50,948 nt of DNA from Mesostigma viride (GCA_009746045.1 RPFO01001038.1:1-50948), one strand, 5' to 3'. Counted from the stretch's first letter, positions 1 through 9,625 are shown. Translations and numbers: made by a program. Notes: a model not told the origin generated them from the letters alone.

Positions 1-8
1 AATCGACG

Positions 9-152
9 TCAACTACCTTGGTCTTGTACCTGGTTTTTCAACCTTTCATCAAATGCACGTTGTTGCCGCTGAGTCGGCCCGTTTCCGAGACCGTACAAGT
101 TCCACGCATCGCCCAGAGACTCGACAGCCATGTCAGGGTTCATGTATTCCAT
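9..152 (-). CDS. Small hypothetical protein overlapping the LysM gene (or its frameshifted C-terminus)
   Basis: This 47-codon frame starts with an ATG that overlaps the stop codon of the LysM gene in a TAATG arrangement. Its composition is mixed and protein-like, with many Gln, Asn and Gly. The frame stays open upstream of the ATG for some codons, so it may not be a gene of its own: a one-base deletion near the end of the LysM gene would make this its C-terminus. No family is recognised. Confidence 0.4.
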   Translation of the reverse strand: MEYMNPDMAVESLGDAWNLYGLGNGPTQRQQRAFDERLKNQVQDQGS

Positions 153-1234
153 TAAAGAAGACCGTTTGTGAATGCTGTCATTAGCTTTGTCATGGCATCG
201 CGCTTGTCCATTTGATGCATGTCGCGTGGCAAGAATCGTTCAATAACAGCGGGTCCGTACATATTGATGTATGCAGACAGCTTCGAGGGCGACACATTCG
301 TTATGCCGAACGTGTTCAGCATTGATCCGATTCGTTCATCCGTAGCGGCCATCTGCAACGCAGCTCCGGCAGCGTTGTTCGCGAGGGACATGCCAGCAGC
401 ACGTAGACCTTGTCCTGCTCTCGCGTTGGAGTACGCGTGACCTGCGTCCAAAGCGGCCATTGTTCCGTACCTGCCCATGGATGTGTTTGAAAGACCAGAA
501 GCGTACGTCAAAGCGTTCCCAACACCCTTCATACCCGGTATGAAACCTGCGGCGGCACCCACTCCGCCAAGAAGACTGGGAAAAGCGTAAGCGAGCGAAG
601 TTTTCCAGTCGTTGTTTCGATTTGCGTTGGCAACTGCGACGAGATTAGCAGCGTTCATGGGATTAAGAAACGTTGCCGCACCCGTCATTCCAAGCGTGGC
701 AGCTTTCCATGGGTTGTTCGCTGTCTGTCTAGCGATACCGACTGCAGATTGCGCGGCTTGTCTAGGGTTGTTCCAAGCGTATTTAAGTGCCTCTATCATT
801 CCCATCCCTTTTCCACCAGGGTCTTCTCCTTTATCTTCGCCGACTCCGGACCACAAGTCCATGTTGTTGTCCTGATGAATGACGCCTTCGACAAAGTCAG
901 GAAACGTGAACCGCTTGGGTAGAAGAATAAAACTATTCGGCGCCAAAACGAGGGGAGAAAGATGAGGATTTGCGATAATAAGGTCATCCACAGATACCCC
1001 GAATTTTTCTGAGATAGACTTCCACGTGTCCCCTTCTTCAGTCACGTGACCGTTTTTGTTACCGTACAGTCCATTACCTTCGATCGCGTATGCTGGCAAA
1101 ATATTTCGCTCATACGCGTTCTTTATAATCGTATCCGGATGCGTTTCCGGATTGGCAGGTTCAGATTTGAGTGTTGACTGATCCGGAAACATGCGAACCA
1201 TCCGCTCTAGTAAATCTTGAGGGACGGCAACCAT
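152..1234 (-). CDS. LysM-domain protein
   Basis: A 360-residue protein. Residues about 61-108 fit a LysM module: a GDTW motif near residue 68, then SISEKFGV, then a segment ending in LAPNSFILLP. LysM modules bind N-acetylglucosamine polymers such as chitin or peptidoglycan. The remainder, about residues 140-345, is rich in Ala, Gly, Asn and Met with short hydrophobic stretches. There is no signal peptide. In a large virus this could be a virion protein that binds a glycan surface or cell wall, but that role is inferred. The start is the first ATG. The stop overlaps the next ATG (TAATG). Confidence 0.7.
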   Translation of the reverse strand: MVAVPQDLLERMVRMFPDQSTLKSEPANPETHPDTIIKNAYERNILPAYAIEGNGLYGNKNGHVTEEGDTWKSISEKFGVSVDDLIIANPHLSPLVLAPNSFILLPKRFTFPDFVEGVIHQDNNMDLWSGVGEDKGEDPGGKGMGMIEALKYAWNNPRQAAQSAVGIARQTANNPWKAATLGMTGAATFLNPMNAANLVAVANANRNNDWKTSLAYAFPSLLGGVGAAAGFIPGMKGVGNALTYASGLSNTSMGRYGTMAALDAGHAYSNARAGQGLRAAGMSLANNAAGAALQMAATDERIGSMLNTFGITNVSPSKLSAYINMYGPAVIERFLPRDMHQMDKRDAMTKLMTAFTNGLL

Positions 1235-1293
1235 GTTTCCGCTGGACGGTGCTCTTGGAAGATCCAGTTTGAGTTTCTATAATGTTCAAAGAT

Positions 1294-1590
1294 TTAATTT
1301 GGATCTTCCTCCTCGGTCACTTTGACTTGCACGCGGAGTCTCTTTCCGGAAGCCAATCGTACGTATTGAGATGTCTTGTGAACGCTTTTGCGTCGCTTGC
1401 ACGTGGTGGTTTCGTCAAGTATCGGCACAGCATCTATAATATCTGCAACGGGCAAGCTTACGTCATCGTCTTCGTCGCTTGGGACCTCGAAAACGACGTG
1501 TCCGTCCTTGTTCATGGACACCGACCAACCACGACGCACGCCGTCATATAAGATATCGGCGATAGATCCGGTTGTAGAAGAGGACGGCAT
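1294..1590 (-). CDS. Hypothetical protein, 98 aa
   Basis: I chose the ATG at 1590 because extending further upstream would run into the plus-strand gene at 1669. The protein has a Ser/Thr-rich N-terminus, an acidic patch (residues about 33-39), a basic middle with KRRK, and an acidic tail. No known family is recognised. It is divergent from the 83-aa gene at 1669 with 78 bases between the two starts. Confidence 0.55.
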   Translation of the reverse strand: MPSSSTTGSIADILYDGVRRGWSVSMNKDGHVVFEVPSDEDDDVSLPVADIIDAVPILDETTTCKRRKSVHKTSQYVRLASGKRLRVQVKVTEEEDPN

Positions 1591-1668
1591 TTTGGGATAA
1601 TTGTAACTGATATTTTCCACCTTCGTTCTAGAACGAACATAAAGATTGTTGGAAATGGTCAGACTTCG

Positions 1669-1920
1669 ATGAACGCGCAGAAAGCCAAGGTATTGGAAGC
1701 GAACATCGTCAACATCCACAAGTTTTTGCGGTTTTCTCAAAGCGGAGAGACTCTTTCTCGCGTGAACCCGTTCGATATCGGCAACCATCGCATATACTCA
1801 ACCGTGATTCAGGGTCAGCGAGTGATTTTTTTTCTCGAAAAAGGAGGTAAAAACCCGATCACGAAAGACACAGACGTCAACTTTATAGGGTACACGTACC
1901 TAGGGTCCGTCGCGGCCTAA
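1669..1920 (+). CDS. Hypothetical protein, 83 aa
   Basis: A short protein of mixed composition with no membrane segment. It ends three bases before the PCNA start, so the two could be read from one transcript. The ATG at 1669 is the only usable start, because an ATG at 1655 is in a frame that closes at once. No family is recognised. Confidence 0.55.
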   Translation: MNAQKAKVLEANIVNIHKFLRFSQSGETLSRVNPFDIGNHRIYSTVIQGQRVIFFLEKGGKNPITKDTDVNFIGYTYLGSVAA

Positions 1921-1923
1921 ATC

Positions 1924-2739
1924 ATGGAATTCCGAACCGTGCAAGGTTCTTCCATCAAGATGCTCGTGGAGGTTTTGAAGGAACTCACGAACGATGTGAA
2001 CTTCTTTTTCGATCAGAAAGGTGTCCGGATTGTTTCTTTCGACCTCGCTCACTGCGCACTCTTTCACGCGTTTCTCGAGGCGTCCAAGATCGAGGAATAC
2101 AAATGCAACAAGCAGTACACGATCGGTATCAGCCTCGTCAACCTGTTCAAGCTTCTCAAAAACGTCACCGTCAACGACGAGTTGGAACTTCGTCTTGACG
2201 ACGCTAACCTGGACGTTTTGCAGATCACGATTCTCAACCGCGTGAAGAACACCCGGTGGACTTACGAGATGAAACTTATGGACATCGACGAGGAAATGAT
2301 CGAGATCCCCGAAAAGGAGTACATGACTTGCATCACCATGGTCAGCTCCGAGTTCCAGAAAATTTGTCGCGACATTTCCATTGTGGCCGACAAGGTCAGG
2401 ATCGAGTGCGGGGGAGATAACATCGTGTTGAGCGGTTCGGGCGACATCGGAAACTGCCAACTGGAGATCGGAAAGAATCACCCCGAAATGACGCTGAATG
2501 CAGTCAACGGAGACAGGATCGACGAGACTTACTCTGTCCGCTACTTGTGCACATTTTCCAAAGCTTCGGGGCTATGCAACACAGTTGATATTTTTATTAT
2601 GCCAGAATATCCGATGATAGTTAAATACAAGATAGGCGATCTCGGATCATTGATGTTCGCACTCGCACCTCAGGTCGGCGAAGAGACCGAGGAAGGAGAA
2701 GGCGAACGAGAAGCTATGGATGAGAACCAGGAGGAATAA
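1924..2739 (+). CDS. PCNA: PCNA sliding clamp
   Basis: A 271-residue protein matching proliferating cell nuclear antigen over its full length: an N-terminal EFRTVQGSS start, a LVEVLKELTNDVNFFFD segment, a VSFDLAH segment, and a C-terminal VDIFIMPEYPMIVKY-like region before an acidic tail. It should form a trimeric ring that tethers the viral DNA polymerase and repair enzymes to DNA. The acidic C-terminal extension (about residues 252-271, many Glu) is longer than in typical PCNA. The gene ends 26 bases inside the end of the opposing VLTF3 gene. Confidence 0.95.
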   Translation: MEFRTVQGSSIKMLVEVLKELTNDVNFFFDQKGVRIVSFDLAHCALFHAFLEASKIEEYKCNKQYTIGISLVNLFKLLKNVTVNDELELRLDDANLDVLQITILNRVKNTRWTYEMKLMDIDEEMIEIPEKEYMTCITMVSSEFQKICRDISIVADKVRIECGGDNIVLSGSGDIGNCQLEIGKNHPEMTLNAVNGDRIDETYSVRYLCTFSKASGLCNTVDIFIMPEYPMIVKYKIGDLGSLMFALAPQVGEETEEGEGEREAMDENQEE

Positions 2740-3850
2740 ATGTGGATGGGATGAACTGCCAGTTGAGCTTGTTACAGATGCCTTTCCACATGACATCCTG
2801 ACCCCACAGCTTTTCTCTGCTCTTTAACAGCGGAAAGTACTGAATGAATTTGTCATACCCCAACAACTGGCACATTTTGTGAATTGTATACGAGTAATTC
2901 AAAAAGTTCTTTCGGTTCTTGGGACACACATCCTCAAAAGGCTTCTGAATCATTCGGAACATGTTACGCAGCTTTTCCTCTTGCTCCATTGTCATAGTAG
3001 GCGGCGTGGATCCGTGGAGGATGTGGGTGATCTGAACAGAATGCTCGAAATATTTAGAAAGTCGCAGCTTTCTGAGCACTTTGCGGACGTGCTTGACGGT
3101 GATGTCGTTCTTGTTGCTAAGCCGCATCTTCTTGAAGTCCAGGCGAATCGAGTCCAGAATGTCGTCAGGAATGCTCGATTTTTCGCGAGCATTGAATTGC
3201 GCGATGCACTCGTTGAAATGATTGATGCGCTTGTAGCAGTAGTCTGTGGTGTCGATTTGAGTGCCGTATGGCACGGACTCTACGCCCTGGTTAGTAGCCG
3301 GAGTCGCGAGACCGCATTTGCTGCACATCAAGTCGCCTCTCGAGACGTCCTCGACCATGTTGACCTTGCATTCGGGACAGAAGCCGTATAAATCATAGAG
3401 CATCACTGGAGTTGAGCAAGCGGTGATCTTAGATGGAAGGAAACTCCACTTCGACAGCGCCAGCATAAACTCGTCGTAAAGATAGCCCTTGTCTCGAGTC
3501 ACCAAATCCCCGTTGTCCGATACAGGTGGACGGTACTTCAGACGCTCGCTGACCAGCCCTTTCTCGACTGCCTCAGAGAAGGGGAGCGTCGTCTCTTTGT
3601 TCTGTTGTTTGATCGTCGCCCACTCGTTTTCGAGGAATGTGACCTCGACGAGCTCGCCGTGCTTTGTTTTGGTCCAGACGCTCGACTTGGAAGACACCGG
3701 TTTTCTGCGCTGAACAGAGTGACAGTACCGCATGTACACTGGGATCACGTCTAGAATAAAGTCGTTCCGGAACTTGCCGTGGGTTTCTTCGTTATCATCG
3801 AACCACTTCATGCACTCCTTGTACTTGGCCTCGACTGTGGTCTTGTCCAT
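2714..3850 (-). CDS. VLTF3: Poxvirus-type late transcription factor VLTF3-like
   Basis: A 378-residue protein of the A2L/VLTF3 family, a core gene of nucleocytoplasmic large DNA viruses that activates late promoters. A zinc ribbon is formed by C158/C161 and C176/C179. The C-terminal half carries the family signatures: a YKRINHFNE segment, IPDDILD, an R-x-NFLxYSY segment, FPLLKS and a final WQFIPS stretch. Length and domain order are normal. It converges on PCNA with a 26-base overlap and diverges from the KAEPS-repeat gene, sharing an 84-base region between starts. Confidence 0.93.
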   Translation of the reverse strand: MDKTTVEAKYKECMKWFDDNEETHGKFRNDFILDVIPVYMRYCHSVQRRKPVSSKSSVWTKTKHGELVEVTFLENEWATIKQQNKETTLPFSEAVEKGLVSERLKYRPPVSDNGDLVTRDKGYLYDEFMLALSKWSFLPSKITACSTPVMLYDLYGFCPECKVNMVEDVSRGDLMCSKCGLATPATNQGVESVPYGTQIDTTDYCYKRINHFNECIAQFNAREKSSIPDDILDSIRLDFKKMRLSNKNDITVKHVRKVLRKLRLSKYFEHSVQITHILHGSTPPTMTMEQEEKLRNMFRMIQKPFEDVCPKNRKNFLNYSYTIHKMCQLLGYDKFIQYFPLLKSREKLWGQDVMWKGICNKLNWQFIPSTFIPPGSHP

Positions 3851-3934
3851 AGTGTTGACGTAGTTTTACTCCGTTCGTTCAACAGGCGAGAAAAAAAAGT
3901 CGAGCATCAGTATCAACAAACTTTCCTACACAAC

Positions 3935-4364
3935 ATGCCTGCCAAGACTTCCGAGAAAGCTTCCAAGGCCGAGCCGTCTAAGGCCGAGCCGTCTAAGGCC
4001 GAGCCGTCCAAGGCCGAGCCGTCTAAGGCCGAGCCGTCTAAGGCCGAGGCCAAAGGCTGAGTTGCCAAAGACCGAGCCGCCAAAGACCGAGGTGGTCGTA
4101 TCGGACCCGGATCCGCCCAAGACTGACGCGGATGTCAATATGGAGGACTCGGGCGGCGACTCGGACGACAGTGGGAAGAAGAGGAAGCGTGCTCCTATTA
4201 TGAGCACGTCGATTCCGGATATGTCTGTCGGAGACGTTCGAAAGACGTTAAACGAGCTACGGAAGCTGGGAGCGAGCGCCACAGTAGATCACAAACTCCA
4301 CAACGGATGGACCGCCGGCGATTTCTGTCTGAAGTATGTCCTCGGGAGCTACACCCCGCAGTGA
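3935..4364 (+). CDS. KAEPS-repeat basic/acidic protein, interrupted by a one-base frameshift
   Basis: The N-terminus carries about six copies of a five-residue Lys-Ala-Glu-Pro-Ser repeat, encoded by a 15-base tandem repeat (about 3968-4046). The first frame stops at TGA 4058-4060. The Lys/Glu/Pro periodicity continues in the +1 frame (PKTEPPKTE), so this is one gene with an apparent extra base near 4046-4055. The C-terminal part has an acidic stretch, a basic KKRKR motif that resembles a nuclear localisation signal, and a small folded-looking end rich in Leu and Lys. A DNA-binding or virion role is possible but not shown. Confidence 0.55.
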
Positions 4365-4401
4365 AGAAGTCAGACCACTCGGATTAAAAAATCGTTTGCG
4401 T

Positions 4402-4914
4402 ATGGTAACGAACCATGCAACTCGTAACGAGAATTCTGACTTCGTCGATAGTAACGAACTCAGAGGACGTGAAACAAAAATCCTGCGTCCGACACTCTTT
4501 CGGCAGCTCTTTCAATATCAGACGCAAGACCCCTTGAGCAAAATGTGGATATGGCAGACAAGCGTGACGAAGAACGTCAATTATGTCGCCCTTCTCGCAA
4601 TGTCCGGCATCATATACGCGACGGCAAGAATGACGTCATCAGGAACTGATAAAAAACGAAATTGGACGGGAATTGCGGCCCAGATCATTGGTGCAGCCAT
4701 CTGGAGCGCTCTTACGTTTCAAACCTATAAATATCTCGGGAAAGATTCATTGTTCCGAGTGGTCCCTTTTTATTCCGTCATGGGAATAGCAGTAGCTGTT
4801 CTTGTTTCATTGCCATTTTGTTTCGCCCACTGGAAACTTGGGCAGCAGAATCATACACAGCCATTCAAGGCCATAGAGCCTGTGGACAGAAGCGTCCGAT
4901 TCAACGAATCATGA
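4402..4914 (+). CDS. Predicted membrane protein
   Basis: About 170 residues from the ATG at 4402. An in-frame ATG at 4336 would overlap the previous gene, so the downstream start is preferred. There are three hydrophobic segments: around YVALLAMSGIIYA, AAQIIGAAIWSALTF and FYSVMGIAVAVLVSLPF. The N-terminus and the tail are hydrophilic. It ends immediately before the opposing gene's stop codon. Family unknown. Confidence 0.65.
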   Translation: MVTNHATRNENSDFVDSNELRGRETKILRPTLFRQLFQYQTQDPLSKMWIWQTSVTKNVNYVALLAMSGIIYATARMTSSGTDKKRNWTGIAAQIIGAAIWSALTFQTYKYLGKDSLFRVVPFYSVMGIAVAVLVSLPFCFAHWKLGQQNHTQPFKAIEPVDRSVRFNES

Positions 4915-5523
4915 CTACCGTAAACACATCTTAATAAATGGAATGAAATACATGCAATCATCCCTGGGATAATGTGAAGAAATCACGACTTTTCCGTTTT
5001 GTATCTCTATAATTCTAAGTACCATTCCGGACAAACCAGTCCAATTGATCAAGTCCCGAAATGGCATCTGTCGGACTTCGATGTGAGTTTCATGGCTTAT
5101 AGAAACCTGTGGTGTTTCTTCTTCTTGAATAGACATGACAAAGTCTTCAAGTTTTGTTTTCAAGAAAGACTCGACTTTGTCGTCGTCGATCGCCCATTCG
5201 TTAAGACGCCCCGTTTTCTCATCATCTTGCGCAATCTTTTCCATGAGAAGCGCCATTTTCTCATCGTTGAAGCCAAGAACGTGTGTCATGGGCCGCATAA
5301 CGTTAGTTTTTCGATCGCGTTCAATGTCGCAAACCGCCAGAAGAGATTGGAACGGGTGGTTTTTATTCACGATATACACGTCGCGATCCCACGGACTCTG
5401 GTTTCCGGCCAAAACTCTCGGTCGTGGACGCGGCCTTGGTCGAGGAACAGGAACAGGCAGCGGGATTGGTATTGGGATAGGGACAGGAGCCGGGCGAGGC
5501 AAAAAACTTGTGAAGGCGCGCAT
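4915..5523 (-). CDS. Hypothetical protein with N-terminal Pro-X-Pro repeat
   Basis: A 202-residue protein. Residues about 9-36 are a Pro-rich run alternating with Val, Ile or Arg, encoded by short tandem repeats. Such a segment may form a rigid polyproline stalk or an SH3-type ligand. The rest is a mixed alpha/beta-looking soluble domain with no recognisable motif. A TTATTATAA sequence lies just upstream of the ATG. Confidence 0.65.
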   Translation of the reverse strand: MRAFTSFLPRPAPVPIPIPIPLPVPVPRPRPRPRPRVLAGNQSPWDRDVYIVNKNHPFQSLLAVCDIERDRKTNVMRPMTHVLGFNDEKMALLMEKIAQDDEKTGRLNEWAIDDDKVESFLKTKLEDFVMSIQEEETPQVSISHETHIEVRQMPFRDLINWTGLSGMVLRIIEIQNGKVVISSHYPRDDCMYFIPFIKMCLR

Positions 5524-5597
5524 TTGTGTTATAATAATACAAAATAAAGGTTCGTCACCACCACTTGACTGTTTTTCACAGATACCTTCACACGGAG

Positions 5598-6544
5598 ATG
5601 AAAATAAGTATCAGGCGGCCGAACCTTTCAACGTTATTTTGCGCAGAACATATTCAAAGGCTCTGTCGCAAACCGAAACCCGCGATTCCAATTGTCTCGA
5701 GTTTTTGCGACAAATGGGTTTGTTTAGGACATGTCGAAATGTTCAAACGACCCAAAGTGATTCGGGTGAACGATTCCGACTTGTTTGTATACAGATCTTC
5801 CAGCGATAAGATCGCAACGTGCTTGGACCGGTGTCCGCATAGAGGTTTTAGGCTATCTTGTGGAGGAAGAGTAAGAGAAGACGGAGTTGTGTGCGCTTAC
5901 CACGGAAAACATGTTCGTCCAGGAGATGGTTTTTTCGACACGCGAGTATCAGAAAACCTTGTTTGGTGCAAACTCGAGCATGGCCAAGAATTCGTGACCT
6001 CCCCCCCTCCACACGACTAGGTTCGTATGCGGATTTTAAAACGGTTTCTTTCTCGATGAGAGTTCGGGGATCTCCACAAGTCATTCTCGAAAGTCTACTC
6101 GACAATCAGAACGCCGCGAACATTACACACGAATCGGTATTTCGTTCTTCTTCAAGTTATGTTCACGACGCGTTGGAAGCTGTCGTCAAGCAAGAAGTCG
6201 TGGTCCCTTATACTACTGTTCTTCACGTTTATCCGATCCGCGCAAGTGATTGCGATCGCTTGCCCGTAATGTCGCTTCTAGCCAGCGTCACGCCCGAGAC
6301 CGAATGCGGAAAAAATCGCGTCACTGTTCTCGCGAGCTATCGGATATCGAAAAGCGCCATTTCACGCCTTAAGTTATTTATGTTTAGTTGTCGATGGCTC
6401 CGACAAGCACTCCGGGCAAGAAATATTGACAATTCTAGAAACATGGTCGATCATTTGGACGAAAAAGACGCCTTGATCAGAGCATATCGCGAAAAAATTG
6501 GATTCGCATACAACATGAGAGGAAGAAGAAGTCGATCATATTAA
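5598..6544 (+). pseudogene. Degenerate Rieske oxygenase (copy 1)
   Basis: A paralogue of the intact Rieske gene at 21689-22675. The N-terminal half keeps the [2Fe-2S] site, CPHRG then CAYHG. The frame closes at 6020, and the C-terminal half continues in the -1 frame to 6544; the break coincides with a run of seven C near 6001-6007. In the mononuclear-iron region the expected Asp-x2-His-x4-His ligand pattern is degraded: the first His is Asn. The enzyme is therefore probably inactive even apart from the frameshift. Confidence 0.75.
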
Positions 6545-6550
6545 ATATAT

Positions 6551-7711
6551 TTACAACGACTTAAAAAATCCCGTCAGTCCACATCTGTTCGTAAATGTCA
6601 TCTTCCATTTCTTCGCCGCATCGACCTTGCTGATCCCGCTCCAATACAAATGCCTGAGCCGGCTGGCCTCCTCGAGCCTCTTCACGTACTCGATCTGAGA
6701 TCGCGTTCTCGGGTGTCTGCAGAGAAGCCTGCAGCCGAATCGGCGGGCGATGACTGACCACTGCTCATGAGCCACAAACACGGCGTGGTCGATTTCGCTG
6801 GGACGGCAATGATCTTGAAGGGCGAAGAGGACTCTGAGGACGTAGTCGTGCAGGTCGCACGTAGTCCCATTGTACGCGTACTTCACTGGCTCGTCGGAGG
6901 CGAGCTGTGGATGCAATTTGCGAAACTCTTCTTTCGTCATGCCCGTGACGATGAAGTGGGCCCGGTCATCAACGGCAGCGCACCAATCGATGTCATGCCG
7001 CTTCGTCTCTGGGGCCGCGTGAACGTTGTAATGCTTCACGCGATCAAATTGATGCACGACGGTGTGAAAAATAAGCGAGTAATGCGCCTTCTCGCCAAAA
7101 AGACGAAAAGAATTAGCCGCGGACGCATAACACAAGTTCACGAGCCTCCATCGCGGCTCGCAGTCCTTGGCTGGCTTCACGGGTTCTTGGTCGACGCCCG
7201 CCATCACCTTCACTGCGTTGGAAAAATCGTTCCATGCCTCGTCAGGGATGGTGAACTTTCGGCGAAATCGCATCAAGTAGCGTTCAGCCGCGACGAGATT
7301 CGTGTCGCTGAACTGATCTTTCGTGTTCCTGTCCGCTCCCATCATGCCCTCCGGAAGAGGGGTTATTAGAAGGTCGGAGTAAGCACCATGGTGTGGTTCG
7401 TCGCTCGCATCGATATCGAAGACGGCGTAAACGAGTTTCGGATGCGCTCCGAGACGATTTGAGACGTAACGAGCACATGAAAGGCGGGCGCTTGCTCTGG
7501 AAGCCCACGATAAGGCTCGAATGATAAGCAAAGCGGTCACAGCGTCCGCAAGAAGATCTTCGCGCCCGTTTCGCACAACTCGCTCGCACTTTGAAAACAC
7601 TGATGGAAATTGACGAACGAGGTCTTCCACGCGGTCGACTTTTAGCTCGTGAAAGAGAACGTCTAATATGCTTATGAGACCTCTCTCGTTGTCGACAAAG
7701 ACGGTCTCCAT
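6551..7711 (-). CDS. Hypothetical protein, 386 aa
   Basis: The start at 7711 is chosen because the upstream in-frame extension is Arg-rich and non-protein-like. It is a soluble, His- and Arg-rich protein with Leu-rich helices in its N-terminal third. A C-terminal stretch of Trp, Arg and Lys could bind nucleic acid. I do not recognise the family. It diverges from the broken gene at 7870, with TATA-like sequences on both strands of the 158-base spacer. Confidence 0.65.
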   Translation of the reverse strand: METVFVDNERGLISILDVLFHELKVDRVEDLVRQFPSVFSKCERVVRNGREDLLADAVTALLIIRALSWASRASARLSCARYVSNRLGAHPKLVYAVFDIDASDEPHHGAYSDLLITPLPEGMMGADRNTKDQFSDTNLVAAERYLMRFRRKFTIPDEAWNDFSNAVKVMAGVDQEPVKPAKDCEPRWRLVNLCYASAANSFRLFGEKAHYSLIFHTVVHQFDRVKHYNVHAAPETKRHDIDWCAAVDDRAHFIVTGMTKEEFRKLHPQLASDEPVKYAYNGTTCDLHDYVLRVLFALQDHCRPSEIDHAVFVAHEQWSVIARRFGCRLLCRHPRTRSQIEYVKRLEEASRLRHLYWSGISKVDAAKKWKMTFTNRCGLTGFFKSL

Positions 7712-7825
7712 GGCGAGTGTCGAGAACAGAAACGCCGGGTAGCGCTGTCTATTTATCCTGTTTTGATGTCGAAAATATCTGGCGCGGCGCCTTATCGTTT
7801 CGCGTCGGTTACGATTCCAGAAAGG

Positions 7826-7836
7826 CATATAATATC
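7826..7836 (+). promoter_or_regulatory. TATA-like element
   Basis: CATATAATATC lies about 35 bases before the ATG at 7870 and is the best candidate core promoter for that gene. It supports 7870 as the start. Confidence 0.4.
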
Positions 7837-7869
7837 TCTCGCGTTTCAAACTACCCCGGTGACGAGACG

Positions 7870-8728
7870 ATGGCGGACGTACACTGCCTCCTTCGCCATG
7901 ATTTTACTATCGGGAAAGGGCTGAGTGCTACAATTTTAAACCGCACGTCCCACTGAAAGGTCCAAATCTTATACGCGTGCATTTCCCTTCGACGCTCATT
8001 CAAGGAATCGACGTCGTGCGGAGTCTTTGCGGTTTTGACAACGCCTTCGAGACGTTCCAGGCTTTTTCAGAGCTAAAACATATCAAAACGTTCGCAGAGT
8101 CCATCGAGGCGTTCACAAAAGCTCCCACGCTTATTTGCAAGACACCGACGCGTGCTGGATCGCTCCTGCTTTATTGTGGCCGCTTATCAGCGTTGTCTTG
8201 CCGGAGTTTGCGGCTCTCAGAGAGGCCGAGAGCGTCTCTTCCGGTATTTTCGACCGCTCAAGGTGGCTCGCTGAACTCGGCTGCTTTTCTCGACAACTCG
8301 AGAACGCGCAAGACCGCATCGGTCAAGAGATTTTGAACGCAGAGTCGAGATACGCAGCCATGGCGGCCACCATCAAAGACACGTCCCAGGCGGTTTCCAA
8401 CGCAAGCGAGGAGGTTCGCTCTCTGTTGGCTTCACATTCTGAACTGTTTCGAGCGGAACTCGAAGTCAAGAAGCGAGAATTGGAAATCAAGGCATGCATG
8501 GACGTATGTGGCCTCAGCGAACGCGTTCTTCATTTTCTTTCTCGAAACACGCAAGACGAGACCGCTTCCGCGACAAAGGAAGAAGTGAGCCTACTTATCA
8601 AGAAAATGCTGTTGGGGGTTCTAGGCTCACGCCCCGCGGAAGTTAGCATGGACGATTTTCAACTCGATTTGGATGCCATTTTCCAGGCCAACCTAGACGA
8701 GATCAGCAAGTCTGAGAATGTGTCTTGA
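7870..8728 (+). pseudogene. Frameshifted unknown gene with coiled-coil C-terminus
   Basis: Protein-like sequence runs through three frames in order: from the ATG at 7870 to about 7915, then to about 8130, then to the stop at 8728. Both steps are in the sense of a missing base. The longest piece (about 8135-8728) has a hydrophobic start and a Glu/Ala/Ser-rich helical middle likely to form a coiled coil. Total length would be about 285 residues. No family is recognised. It is either a decaying gene or a gene with base-call deletions. Confidence 0.5.
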
Positions 8729-8736
8729 TTTGATGT

Positions 8737-8767
8737 AAATGATATTTATTAATGAAAATAATCATTT
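8737..8767. terminator. AT-rich hairpin between convergent genes
   Basis: An imperfect inverted repeat: AAATGAT at 8737-8743 pairs with ATCATTT at 8761-8767. It lies between the plus gene ending at 8728 and the minus gene ending at 8786. Hairpins at transcript 3' ends are known in several giant viruses. A role here is inferred from position. Confidence 0.4.
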
Positions 8768-8785
8768 AATTATTTTACAAATTTC

Positions 8786-9625
8786 TCAACAACGCCCCAG
8801 CGATTTGCTTGAAGAAACTACCATTCTAGGATCGTATTCAAAAGCGGCAGGAATAGAGATGGTCTCGAGACTCCTGAGCAACTCAGGGGTTGCGAGGACT
8901 GTTGAAACGACATCCAGCTCGTGCCTAGCGACTGGTAGACGCCGCATGGCGTGGTTTGAATCCTCGCAGAGTTTCTGAAACTGCTCTCTTGCGCGGTGAT
9001 CTTTCTCGTAGTCGCGAAATGCCTCGTTGTATTTTGCCCAGACGTCCTCGAGTCTCTGAATCTCGAAACGAAGAAAAGCGTCCGTCTCGTCATTTCCCTG
9101 AATACGGCAGTCTTCTCGACAGGAGCGTTGTCGATGACGATTTCCTCGACAGAGACGGTGATGGAAATCCTGTGAGACTTGAACCATTCGTTCACGAGCG
9201 CGCTACGCTTTTCCCGCTCCCAACGGGGCACGAGACCGCACGAGCGAGATTCGCCAAGACCACAGGGCAGGCGTACGCAGTCTTTTCGACCTTCAGTATC
9301 GTCCCTCCGGATTGGTGGACGAAATCGACGAACGAAGAGGGAATGTTGGTCGTCCATTTCTCGAGAATGAACCGCAAGAAGTTGAGCAGATGAAACAAAC
9401 GCCTCCCGCTGACGACTTTCTCGGGTATAAACGGAACGATCTGCCCGCACTTTTTGCAGTCAGATCCCGCAGAATTCGCACCTGGTCTGCCTCGACATCG
9501 TCTTTAGAGGGCAGGGGAAGTTTTCCGTCGAACTGTTGTTTTGAAACGAGTTTTCCTTGCGCGAAAACCTCCTTGAATTGTTCGGTAGAGACGCCCACGA
9601 GGGCCAAGGCAGTGCTGGAGGCCAT
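8786..9625 (-). pseudogene. Multiply frameshifted unknown gene with CxxC motifs
   Basis: Protein-like sequence from the ATG at 9625 passes through several frames down to 8786. Near 9440-9485 two CxxCG motifs (CEFCG and CKKCG) sit in adjacent frames and could be one zinc-binding site. Downstream parts include a hydrophobic Leu/Phe stretch and a helical, charged C-terminal region of about 100 residues. At least three shifts are needed. The family is unknown. Confidence 0.45.

Noticed and set aside
1924-2481. Long open frames opposite PCNA and other real genes
   Set aside because: They are shadows caused by codon bias; PCNA and similar genes on the opposite strand explain them.
5598-6544. Spliceosomal introns as the cause of the frame changes
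   Set aside because: The changes are of one base at or near base runs, with no intervening sequence and no GT...AG pair.
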